Origin: Alphaproteobacteria bacterium
Lineage (GTDB): Bacteria; Pseudomonadota; Alphaproteobacteria; Micavibrionales; UBA1664
Assembly: GCA_018969935.1 (NCBI GenBank)
Contig: JAGWXJ010000013.1
Span: forward strand, 1 to 22,357
DNA length: 22,357 nt
Direction of reading: 5' to 3'
In this document: positions 13,849 to 20,698 of the stretch, one piece after another
How positions within the stretch are numbered: the first letter of the stretch is position 1
How the letters are laid out: the number at the start of each line of letters is the position of its first letter
Program-made: the position numbers and the translations under genes
The notes under the pieces: model-generated
What the model was told of the DNA's origin: nothing
Database searches by the model: none
What the model saw: only the letters and a program-made list of their open reading frames with translations

Positions 13849-15068
13849 AGTATCTTTCCGGCGCGTTGTGCGGCATTAACCCCCATCGCCTGATGCATGA
13901 AAAACTTCATGGCGGCGGGTATGCGCTTCACAATCGAAAGCCCCGTACGGCGCAAAAGTTTTAGCGGCAGAAAATCATTCGAGAACAAAATCGTAAGGTT
14001 GTCGGTAGCCGCGCACATCAGGATATTATCAAGGCGTCTGCGGCGCTGGTACGTTTTCAAAATGGTCTCATCACCAAAATCACGCCCTTCGGTATGGGCT
14101 TCTATCAGCAGGTCAGCCAGTACATCAAGGTCACGTAGGCTCATATTGAGGCCTTGGCCAGCAATAGGGTGCATGCCGTGTGCGGCCTCTGCCACCAGTA
14201 CGGCGCGTGTACCTGTATAGGTATAGCTTTTGACAAGGTTGAGCGGCCATGCCTCGCGCCTGCTTGCAGCCCAGATCTTGCCAAATCTGTTGCCGGCGCG
14301 TTCCTGAAGGGCAGTGTTGAAAACATCCTCGGGCGCATTCACCCAGCGCTTCGCATTTGGGCCGTGCACTGTCCACACAAGGGCGGATCTGTGCGTACCA
14401 TCCGGTAAATCTGTGAACGGCAGCAGGGCAAACGGCCCTTCGCGCCTGAAGTGTTCAACAGCTAGCCCGTTATGCGGTTTTTCGTGGGCAACAAGGCAAA
14501 CTATGGCCGTCTGCTTGTAATCGCGGCCCCAGTGCCCGATGCCCATTTTTTCGCGCAACAGCGATTTTCGCCCGTCTGCGCCTATCGCAATCGCGGCTTC
14601 AATCACCTGTCCATCTGTCAGTGTTATCCGCGCGCATTCATCGCCCAGTTCAACATCATCCACGGAAACACCGGTTATGTGGCGCACGTTTTTTAGCGTC
14701 TGCACGCGCTTGATGAGGGCGCGGCGCAAATCGGCATTGTCGACAATCCAGCCAAAGGCATCGGCATCAACATCGGCTGCACGGAATGTCATGACATCGC
14801 TTGAATCACCATCAAGGATATCAATGGTTTCAATGGCGGCTGACTGGCGCGTAAGGCCTTCCCACACGCCTGCGCGTTCAAGCACCGCGCGTGATCCATA
14901 GGAAACAGCGGTCGTACGCCCGTCAAATTCCAAAGACATCTGGCGCGCAAGCGGCTCGGAATCGATGCACGTGACAGGCAAGCCTTCCTGCTCCAAAAGC
15001 GCCGCCATGCTAAGGCCTGCAAGCCCGCCGCCAATAATGCAGATACCTTTTGTGTGTTTGGATGTCAT
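13812..15068 (-). CDS. UbiH/UbiF/VisC/Coq6-family FAD-dependent hydroxylase
   Basis: A 418-residue flavin monooxygenase, probably for ubiquinone ring hydroxylation at the membrane. The N-terminal dinucleotide fold is GICIIGGGLAGLSMAALLEQEG (8-29), with an acidic strand end CIDSE. The FDGRTTAVSYGSRAVLERAGVW segment is typical of the UbiH/COQ6 family. IGADGRKSLLRE supplies the GADG motif, and VAEAAHGMHPIAGQGLNMSLRD gives the FAD-binding motif, where GDAAH is modified to AEAAH (Asp to Glu at the usual flavin ribityl contact). UbiH, UbiF, UbiI and UbiL-type enzymes differ in ring position, which I cannot assign. The start overlaps the stop of the upstream YggS gene (ATGA, 15065-15068), so the two are co-translated. 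The 3' end overlaps the convergent FkbM gene. Confidence 0.87.
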   Translation of the reverse strand: MTSKHTKGICIIGGGLAGLSMAALLEQEGLPVTCIDSEPLARQMSLEFDGRTTAVSYGSRAVLERAGVWEGLTRQSAAIETIDILDGDSSDVMTFRAADVDADAFGWIVDNADLRRALIKRVQTLKNVRHITGVSVDDVELGDECARITLTDGQVIEAAIAIGADGRKSLLREKMGIGHWGRDYKQTAIVCLVAHEKPHNGLAVEHFRREGPFALLPFTDLPDGTHRSALVWTVHGPNAKRWVNAPEDVFNTALQERAGNRFGKIWAASRREAWPLNLVKSYTYTGTRAVLVAEAAHGMHPIAGQGLNMSLRDLDVLADLLIEAHTEGRDFGDETILKTYQRRRRLDNILMCAATDNLTILFSNDFLPLKLLRRTGLSIVKRIPAAMKFFMHQAMGVNAAQRAGKILQAVSLEKRSGR

Positions 15069-15733
15069 GGGGCCCTCTTGCCAAATAGCGCCGAACCGAC
15101 GCGTACATGCGTGGCACCCATGCGTATGGCTTCTTCAAAGTCTTCGCTCATACCCATACTCAGGGTGCTTAGCCCCAGTCTTTTAGCCCACGTTGCGAGC
15201 AAGCCGAAATGAAAAATGGGCGAGGCCCCTACAGGCGGGATGCACATAAGACCCGTTATCAACAACCCCGCTTTTTCCTGCGTATGTTTATATAAGGCCT
15301 CCAGTTCTTGCGGGTTGACCCCGCCTTTTTGCGGCTCCTCGCCCGTATTCACTTGCATAAGGCAGGGCAAACGCCTGCCTTGTTTGGCCATGGCTTCGGC
15401 CAGTGCATCAGCCAGCTTGGGGCGGTCCACGGTTTCAATCACGTCAAAAAGGGCCACGGCATCGCGCGCCTTGTTCGTTTGCAAACCGCCAATCAGGTGC
15501 AATTTCAAATCAGGATACGGGGGCTTCAGGGTCTGCCAGTGTTCTTGCGCTTCCTGCACACGGTTCTCGCCAAAAACGCGGTGCCCGTAATCAAGGGCCG
15601 CCTGTATGGATGCCTGCGGCTGTACTTTGCTCACGGCCACAAGCGTAACATCACCTGCGGCACGGCCTGCTTCTTGGGCCGCCTTTTTTATACGGGCTTC
15701 GATACCCCCAAAATTATGTCTTATGTCATCCAT
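15065..15733 (-). CDS. YggS-family pyridoxal phosphate homeostasis protein (PLPBP)
   Basis: A 222-residue cytosolic PLP-binding protein with the alanine racemase N-terminal TIM-barrel fold. The cofactor lysine is K36 in LVAVSK. Other family motifs are YGHRVFGENRVQEAQ, LHLIGGLQTNKA, CLMQVNTGEEPQKGG, LITGLMCIPP, and LSMGMSEDFEEAIRMGATHVRVGSALFG at the C-terminus, where phosphate-binding residues lie. These proteins regulate PLP supply and have no known catalytic turnover. The ATG at 15733 was chosen because the family normally begins about 30 residues before the lysine. It is transcribed ahead of the UbiH-family gene with a 4-base overlap and is divergent from mscL. Confidence 0.95.
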   Translation of the reverse strand: MDDIRHNFGGIEARIKKAAQEAGRAAGDVTLVAVSKVQPQASIQAALDYGHRVFGENRVQEAQEHWQTLKPPYPDLKLHLIGGLQTNKARDAVALFDVIETVDRPKLADALAEAMAKQGRRLPCLMQVNTGEEPQKGGVNPQELEALYKHTQEKAGLLITGLMCIPPVGASPIFHFGLLATWAKRLGLSTLSMGMSEDFEEAIRMGATHVRVGSALFGKRAP

Positions 15734-15800
15734 GGGCGTCAGATTGACTCAACTGCGACACTCTGGCAATCAAAAGCCACAACATACAAAAGGGGTACCC

Positions 15801-16229
15801 ATGTCATTTGTTAAGGATTTCAGAGATTTCATCACGCGCGGCAACGTGCTCGACCTCGCAGTCGGTATCATCATCGGCGCGGCATTTACATCCATCGTAA
15901 GCTCGCTGGTTGATGATGTCCTTATGCCTGTTATCGGTCTTCTGTTGCAGGGTATCGACTTCTCGAACCTCTTTATCAACCTCAAGGACCCCCTCAACAA
16001 CACCTTCGTGACCATCAAGGACGCCAAGGCCGCTGGCGTGGCCACCCTCAACTACGGGCTGTTCATCAACGCGGTTATCAAGTTCCTGATTGTGGCTTTT
16101 GCGGTCTTTATGCTGGTCCGTAACGTCAGCCGTTTCATCAAAAAGCCTGAAGCGGCCCCCGCAACCCCGCCCGCCCCGCCGGAAGACGTTGTTTTACTGC
16201 GCGAAATCCGCGACCTTCTGAAGAAATAA
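15801..16229 (+). CDS. mscL: Large-conductance mechanosensitive channel MscL
   Basis: The 142-residue inner-membrane protein forms a pentameric pore that opens when the membrane is stretched and releases solutes in osmotic downshock. It starts MSFVKDFRDFITRGNVLDLAVGIIIGAAFTSIVSSLVDDVLMPVIGLLL, the amphipathic helix and first transmembrane helix of the family. A periplasmic loop follows, then the second helix (YGLFINAVIKFLIVAFAVFMLVR) and a cytoplasmic bundle EVVLLREIRDLLKK-like tail after a proline/alanine linker. The ATG at 15801 follows an AAGGGGT ribosome binding site; the frame is open further upstream but the extra part overlaps the yggS start and is not MscL-like. Confidence 0.98.
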   Translation: MSFVKDFRDFITRGNVLDLAVGIIIGAAFTSIVSSLVDDVLMPVIGLLLQGIDFSNLFINLKDPLNNTFVTIKDAKAAGVATLNYGLFINAVIKFLIVAFAVFMLVRNVSRFIKKPEAAPATPPAPPEDVVLLREIRDLLKK

Positions 16230-16247
16230 TTTTACTTGAAACATGCC

Positions 16248-16272
16248 GGAACCTGCCTTAAAAGCAGGTTCC
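16248..16272 (+). other. Stable hairpin between mscL and tRNA-Ala
   Basis: GGAACCTGC (16248-16256) and GCAGGTTCC (16264-16272) form a perfect 9-bp stem with a 7-base loop, 18 bases after the mscL stop. No T tract follows, so this is not a standard terminator. It overlaps a possible promoter for the tRNA (TTGAAA 16236-16241, 17 bases, TAAAAG 16259-16264). It may end mscL transcripts or be a processing signal. Confidence 0.5.
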
Positions 16273-16284
16273 GTATCGATAGAT

Positions 16285-16360
16285 GGGGATGTAGCTCAGC
16301 TGGGAGAGCGCCTGCATGGCATGCAGGAGGTCGACGGTTCGATCCCGTTCATCTCCACCA
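16285..16360 (+). tRNA. tRNA-Ala (anticodon GGC)
   Basis: The 76-base gene folds as a standard cloverleaf. The acceptor stem GGGGATG pairs with CATCTCC and includes the G3-U70 wobble that is the alanine identity element. The D arm contains AGCTCAGCTGGGAGAGC. The anticodon stem CCTGC/GCAGG encloses the loop ATGGCAT with anticodon GGC, which reads GCC and GCU codons. The T arm has GGTTCGATCC, and CCA is encoded at 16358-16360. A terminator follows directly. Confidence 0.97.
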
Positions 16361-16373
16361 TCGAAATAAAAAT

Positions 16374-16398
16374 GGCCGGTGCTAACCGGCCTTTTTTT
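16374..16398. terminator. Bidirectional Rho-independent terminator
   Basis: GGCCGGT (16374-16380) and ACCGGCC (16385-16391) form a perfect 7-bp stem with a GCTA loop, followed on the plus strand by seven T (tRNA-Ala transcript). On the minus strand the same stem is followed by ATTTTTATTT and would end the glycosyltransferase/beta-helix operon. The stop codon of the beta-helix gene (16397-16399) overlaps the T tract. Confidence 0.88.
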
Positions 16399-17317
16399 AT
16401 TGCCGGTCAGTTTTGGGGCACTTCTTTTTGTCCCATTGCAGGCTGTTGATCAGCACATTGGTTGTATTGTTCGTAAAACTGTTGCCCTGCAAGCAGCCCG
16501 CCGTGGGGGTGGATGCGGCAAAACCCTGTATGTAATTGCTGCCCTTGTTGTCTATAAGGCGCACGCCTGTACTTTCCCCAACCCAGTAGGCGTAATCCGT
16601 ATAGTCGTCTATTCCTGATGAAGTAACGGTATTGTCTTTAATAACCGTACCGGCCCCGTTCTCTGAAACCGATATGCCGACACCTTCTCCCGTGCCTGTG
16701 CCCCTTACATCATAAACAGTATTGCTTCTAATAATGTTATTCGGCCCTTTTGTTTCAATGCCGATGGCAAATGAATTCTCAAAAATACGTCCGCCCATAA
16801 CCGTATTGATAACGTTTCTTTCAATAAGGGCATCCTGCCCCTCGATCATGACGGCACGGAAATAGTTATCACGAAATAGAATATTGCGTACTGTCACGTT
16901 TCTAGAGCCAGGCCCGACGGCAACGCCGTTAAGCCCAAACTGGCAACGCGCGATTGTTCCATTCTTTAAAATAAAATTGCTTCTGGAATGGGCAAGTACG
17001 CCCGAACTTTCAGCGGTATTCGGGCTTGTGCATGTAATAGCATGTCCGCGCAAATCCAAAACCGTGCCAGCATCTGTCTGCAATACAAAGCCGCCTTTGT
17101 ATTTGCCCAGCGCTACATCCCGTTCCAGATAATAATAACCGGCTTTCTTAGCAAAATAAGGAAGATAGTTAACACCATACGCAGGTGGAAAATCATAGGC
17201 CTGACGTCTGCTGGAAGAATGCGAGGCAGTATAACACATCAGTCCAACCGCCAGAGAAGCCATTACCAGGCAATACAGCACACCATTGATGGGGTTGAAT
17301 TGCGGCGATAGGGCCAT
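16397..17317 (-). CDS. Right-handed parallel beta-helix repeat protein
   Basis: A 306-residue protein with an N-terminal membrane anchor or signal (about residues 10-30), then a domain of short repeated strands with many asparagines. Examples are FILKNGTIARCQFG, VTVRNILFRDNYFRAV, ALIERNVINTVMGG, NIIRSNTVYDVRG and TVIKDNTVTSSG. These N-x-I/V ladders of about 22 residues are typical of right-handed parallel beta-helix proteins such as NosD and pectate-lyase-like enzymes. No catalytic residues can be picked out, so it may bind or modify surface carbohydrate. Its ATG lies 2 bases after the stop of the GT39 gene, making it the last gene of the glycosylation operon. The location is envelope or periplasm. 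Confidence 0.75.
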   Translation of the reverse strand: MALSPQFNPINGVLYCLVMASLAVGLMCYTASHSSSRRQAYDFPPAYGVNYLPYFAKKAGYYYLERDVALGKYKGGFVLQTDAGTVLDLRGHAITCTSPNTAESSGVLAHSRSNFILKNGTIARCQFGLNGVAVGPGSRNVTVRNILFRDNYFRAVMIEGQDALIERNVINTVMGGRIFENSFAIGIETKGPNNIIRSNTVYDVRGTGTGEGVGISVSENGAGTVIKDNTVTSSGIDDYTDYAYWVGESTGVRLIDNKGSNYIQGFAASTPTAGCLQGNSFTNNTTNVLINSLQWDKKKCPKTDRQ

Positions 17318-17319
17318 TT

Positions 17320-18996
17320 CTATTTTTTGTCCTTCATGAATTCCTTGTTGTAGTAAAGGGGCGACTCTCTCCAGTAAAGTTTTTCATATGGACGCAGCTT
17401 GTACCCAAGGATATCTATACGCTTGTTTTCACGGTAAAGCATGCTACCCAGCGGATAATAATACATGGGCTGGTGCTTCGTAATGTTATCAACGCGTGTG
17501 ATCACTATTGTGTTCCGGTGCTGCGAAAGCCAGTCATCAACCAGATGGTCCTCGAAAACGGATACAGGCTTGGTGAGGCGCAGTTCATAGCCGTACTCGC
17601 CGTCATATTTGGGCGCAACGGCAAGGGGATTGGCGCGGAATTCGTCAATATACGGCTTCAGGCGCGAAAGGTCGTATCGGGGGAAGAAGCTTTGCCCGAG
17701 CTGCATGTGCGTGAATGCCAGCAGCAACATGGCAGCCGCAGCCAGCACCTTGAAACCGGATTTCTGGTGCCGTTCCGAATACCACGCAAGCGCCAGTGCA
17801 ATACCAACATGTGTTACGGCCACCCATGGCATAAACCCGTCCATGATATGCGCCCAGCCTTTGATTTCATGGCCAACCACAACCACATAGGCATGTTCGC
17901 ACAACAGCACAATCGAAGGCACGGCCGATAAAAGCGCAGGCATGCCAGCCGAAAAACGCTCATGCCCGCGGCTGATAAAAAGGGCAGCCAGAACGGAAAA
18001 AGCAGGCAACAAAGGCACCATATAATGGATTTGCTTGCTGCTAATGGCCGTAAAGAAAATGAAGACAGGTAATATCTGGCAGAGCAGGAAACGCACCTGA
18101 CTACGCGTATTGGTGCCGTTCAAAAGCTCAAGATGCACCTTGCTCTTTATATTGCGCCAGAATGCGGGCCACAACAAAAGCGGCGCCACAAAGGCCAGCG
18201 CGACAGGGAAGTAAAACCAGAACGGTTCCTGATGGTCGAAGGCATTGACCATCCTGCCGGCCGATTGTGAAAGGAATATTTTTTGCGCATAGGCAGGCCC
18301 GCCCGTGATGGCAGCGGGGATGGCCCACAACAAGGCTATGGAAGCGCCCATCAGTACGGCCAGTGCAATACGCCCGTACCAGCCCTTCCACGAAGGCTGT
18401 GTGCCTGCCCACACTGGCGCAAGCAAGGCGGCAGGCAGTATGTACACCAACGCAACAGGCCCCTTGGCCAAAATCCCGCCACCAAGCGCAAGCCCTAGTA
18501 ACAACCATGATTTTTTGTTGGTGTCTTGCGCGGCGTGCCAGATGGCAATAAGGCCTGTTACCACAAAGACGGCAAGCAGGCTGTCGAACATGATCATACT
18601 CGCATAAACAAGGAATACAGGGAGCGCTGCCAGCAGCAGCATGCTGCGCGAGGGCAGCTTCTCTTCATTCGGGAATAACGTCTGTGCAAGTCTGGCCACA
18701 AGGCCGAATAAGCCGATGATGACAACGCCAAGTGTAATGCGCACGGGCCATACATGGACGCCGAAAATCTCCCAGCTCCCGCGGATAATCCAGAAAAGCA
18801 GGGGCGGCTTGTGGGAATACGGCTCGTAATTCAAGGTCGGCAGCAGCCATGTGTCCCGTACCAGCATTTCCCACGCAACGGTCATGTAGCGTGTTTCATC
18901 GACAGGCATAAGCGGGCGGAACAACAATACGGCTGTCAGTGCGAAGGCCCAGCAAAAGGCAATCGCAATCCATGTGTTAAGTGTATCTCTGGTCAT
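17320..18996 (-). CDS. GT39 (ArnT-like) glycosyltransferase
   Basis: A 558-residue polytopic membrane protein that should transfer a sugar from a polyprenyl phosphate carrier to an acceptor on the periplasmic side. The first periplasmic loop has PVDETRYMTVAWEML, the GT39/ArnT acidic motif (D33-E34) that coordinates catalysis, followed by SHKPPLLFWI, also typical of ArnT/PMT. About ten further hydrophobic segments and a C-terminal globular region follow. ArnT adds 4-amino-arabinose to lipid A; other members add GalA, mannose or phosphate sugars, so the sugar and acceptor are not assigned. I use the ATG at 18996 because it overlaps the stop of the preceding gene (ATGA at 18993-18996); a GTG at 19035 would be inside that gene. 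It is coupled with the LAB_N and GT2 genes. Confidence 0.87.
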   Translation of the reverse strand: MTRDTLNTWIAIAFCWAFALTAVLLFRPLMPVDETRYMTVAWEMLVRDTWLLPTLNYEPYSHKPPLLFWIIRGSWEIFGVHVWPVRITLGVVIIGLFGLVARLAQTLFPNEEKLPSRSMLLLAALPVFLVYASMIMFDSLLAVFVVTGLIAIWHAAQDTNKKSWLLLGLALGGGILAKGPVALVYILPAALLAPVWAGTQPSWKGWYGRIALAVLMGASIALLWAIPAAITGGPAYAQKIFLSQSAGRMVNAFDHQEPFWFYFPVALAFVAPLLLWPAFWRNIKSKVHLELLNGTNTRSQVRFLLCQILPVFIFFTAISSKQIHYMVPLLPAFSVLAALFISRGHERFSAGMPALLSAVPSIVLLCEHAYVVVVGHEIKGWAHIMDGFMPWVAVTHVGIALALAWYSERHQKSGFKVLAAAAMLLLAFTHMQLGQSFFPRYDLSRLKPYIDEFRANPLAVAPKYDGEYGYELRLTKPVSVFEDHLVDDWLSQHRNTIVITRVDNITKHQPMYYYPLGSMLYRENKRIDILGYKLRPYEKLYWRESPLYYNKEFMKDKK

Positions 18997-19334
18997 TCTG
19001 GCTGTGTCGTCGCTGTTTTGCGGCGCTCGCGCCACACAAGCATGATGTTGCGGACATAGACAAAAAGCCCGACGCTCTGACCCATGATGAACACGGGGTC
19101 TTGGCGATGAATGGCATAAACCATCAGCACCAACCCGCCTCCAAGCGAGAAGTACCAGAACACATCGGGGATAACGCTGCGGCCCTTCTTCTCAGATACA
19201 ATCCACTGTACCAGGAAGCGCCCGAAAAACAGGGCTTGCCCAAGAAAACCGATAATCAGCCAGATATCATCGCCGGTAAGCGGGCCATCAAAAATGGATA
19301 ATACCGCATGGTGTGCGGCTGTGTTGGTGCTCAT
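18993..19334 (-). CDS. Lipid A biosynthesis N-terminal domain (LAB_N) membrane protein
   Basis: A 113-residue protein with about three transmembrane helices. IGFLGQALFFGRFLVQWIVSEKKGRSVIPDVFWYFSLGGGL (28-68) is the hallmark of the lipid-A-disaccharide synthase N-terminal domain family, small PQ-loop-like membrane proteins often encoded between a GT2 synthase and a GT39 transferase. The role may be in flipping or presenting the lipid-linked sugar, which is inferred from genomic context. It overlaps both neighbours by 4 bases (ATGA). Confidence 0.88.
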   Translation of the reverse strand: MSTNTAAHHAVLSIFDGPLTGDDIWLIIGFLGQALFFGRFLVQWIVSEKKGRSVIPDVFWYFSLGGGLVLMVYAIHRQDPVFIMGQSVGLFVYVRNIMLVWRERRKTATTQPE

Positions 19335-20059
19335 GCTTTTTCTTCACGAACGGCAAGGGTTGTGGGTTTGGCGCGGGCTTGCAGCCAGCGCACGCCAAAA
19401 AGGTCGACAATACCTACCCAAAGGCGGTTCATCACCCCGTATTTGGATGTACCGCGCGTGCGCGGGCGGTGTTTGACATCGGATAAGGCTATGGCCACAC
19501 CTGCGCGGATCATCAGGGCCGGCAAAAAGCGGTGCATGTGGTTGAAGTACGGCAGCATGAGGTAATCGTCACGCCTGAACATTTTAAGGGCGCAGCCCGT
19601 ATCGCGCACACCATCACCCAAAAGCGATGAACGCACCTTATTGGCTACACGCGATGAAAATTTGCGCAACGTGTTGTCCTCGCGCTTTTCGCGTTGGCCC
19701 GCAACCATAACGCGCTGTCCTGCATTCGCACGCTCCATGAAAACACCGAACATGGGCACAATCCCCTCGGGGTCATTTTGCCCATCACCGTCCAGCGTTA
19801 CACAGATAGGCTGGGTGGAGGCGGCAACGCCTGTCCATGTCGCACACGATTGGCCGGAGCGCGGTGTTTGCGCAATAATACGCAAAAGCGGCTCGATGCT
19901 CTGGATACGCTTGAGTTCAGCAAGCGTACTGTCCGTGCTGCCATCATCCACATAGACAATTTCCATCAGCGGCACCCTGTTCTTTAGGGCGGCGATCTCT
20001 GCAATCAGCGGGGCTATGTTTTCAGCCTCGTTATGGACGGGTACAACAACACTCAGCAT
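19331..20059 (-). CDS. GT2 family glycosyltransferase, polyprenyl-phosphate sugar synthase-like
   Basis: A 242-residue family 2 glycosyltransferase of the DPM1/ArnC type. It starts MLSVVVPVHNEAENI, has IVYVDDGSTDST (about 36-47) for nucleotide-sugar binding, and VTLDGDGQNDPEGI (about 86-99) with the DxD metal site. The HRFLPALMIRAG segment and KHRPRTRGTSKYG near the C-terminus are typical of polyprenyl-phosphate sugar synthases. It lacks the C-terminal membrane helices of ArnC, so it would act as a soluble or peripheral enzyme. The product would be a sugar on undecaprenyl phosphate, used by the GT39 gene downstream. The stop overlaps the LAB_N start. The gene begins 11 bases after the SRAP gene. 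Confidence 0.87.
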   Translation of the reverse strand: MLSVVVPVHNEAENIAPLIAEIAALKNRVPLMEIVYVDDGSTDSTLAELKRIQSIEPLLRIIAQTPRSGQSCATWTGVAASTQPICVTLDGDGQNDPEGIVPMFGVFMERANAGQRVMVAGQREKREDNTLRKFSSRVANKVRSSLLGDGVRDTGCALKMFRRDDYLMLPYFNHMHRFLPALMIRAGVAIALSDVKHRPRTRGTSKYGVMNRLWVGIVDLFGVRWLQARAKPTTLAVREEKA

Positions 20060-20070
20060 GGGCGAAATAC

Positions 20071-20616
20071 CTAAAGGAGCATGGGGCTATCGGCAAGGGC
20101 TTCTTTTAAGGCAAGGGGCGGGGGCTCGGGCAATTTGCCTTCCATAAGCCATGCGGATGCATCGGCAGGGGTTACGATCACTGGCATACGGTCATGGATC
20201 GGGCTAACGGGGGGCATGGCTGCACGGGTCAGCACGGAAAAACAGGTCTGCCCGTCGCCACCTCGTGTCCACAGCCCGCACAGGCCAAAAACCTTGTTAC
20301 CTGTAACTTCAAATCGTTGGCCTTTCTCGTAAAACGCTGTCGCTGGGGCAAGGCAGCGGTGTCCCGCATTCCAGTCCCGTGCAAAACTTGGTTTTTGCGC
20401 GGCGGTTTCAATACGGATATTGATAAGCGGGCGGCCCGCCTCGCCGTCCATGGGCCATGACCACAGGGCCAAACCCAAGCTGTCACGCACTATAATTGCG
20501 CAACTTTTAAGGGGTAGATGCTGTTGGTTGCATGGCAGGTCGTTGAGTTTGGTCTTGGCGCTGAAATAACGCAGTATTTCCGCCAGATTCTGGGTATTTT
20601 CAAACTTGCCGCACAT
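20071..20616 (-). CDS. SOS response-associated peptidase (SRAP, YedK/HMCES family)
   Basis: A 181-residue SRAP-domain protein that forms a protective thiazolidine crosslink with abasic sites in single-stranded DNA. It has the obligatory Met-Cys start (MCGKF), where C2 becomes the N-terminal nucleophile after Met removal. N66 lies in INIRIET, E97 in HRCLAPATAFYEKG, and H141 in SPIHDRMPVIV, the equivalents of the active-site Asn, Glu and His of E. coli YedK. The protein is slightly shorter than usual (about 200-230 residues). It is divergent from the glutamate dehydrogenase gene and leads the minus-strand cluster, 11 bases before the GT2 gene, so it may share its transcript although its function is unrelated. 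Confidence 0.93.
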   Translation of the reverse strand: MCGKFENTQNLAEILRYFSAKTKLNDLPCNQQHLPLKSCAIIVRDSLGLALWSWPMDGEAGRPLINIRIETAAQKPSFARDWNAGHRCLAPATAFYEKGQRFEVTGNKVFGLCGLWTRGGDGQTCFSVLTRAAMPPVSPIHDRMPVIVTPADASAWLMEGKLPEPPPLALKEALADSPMLL

Positions 20617-20698
20617 TATTTCCCAAACCTTGCTGCACTGTCACTTGAAGGGTGCGTCATTTCAGCATAGTTTCAGGCAACAAAAAACGTGAAAAACC

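Noticed and set aside
16243..16449. 68-codon plus-strand frame
   Set aside because: It reads straight through the tRNA-Ala gene and its terminator.
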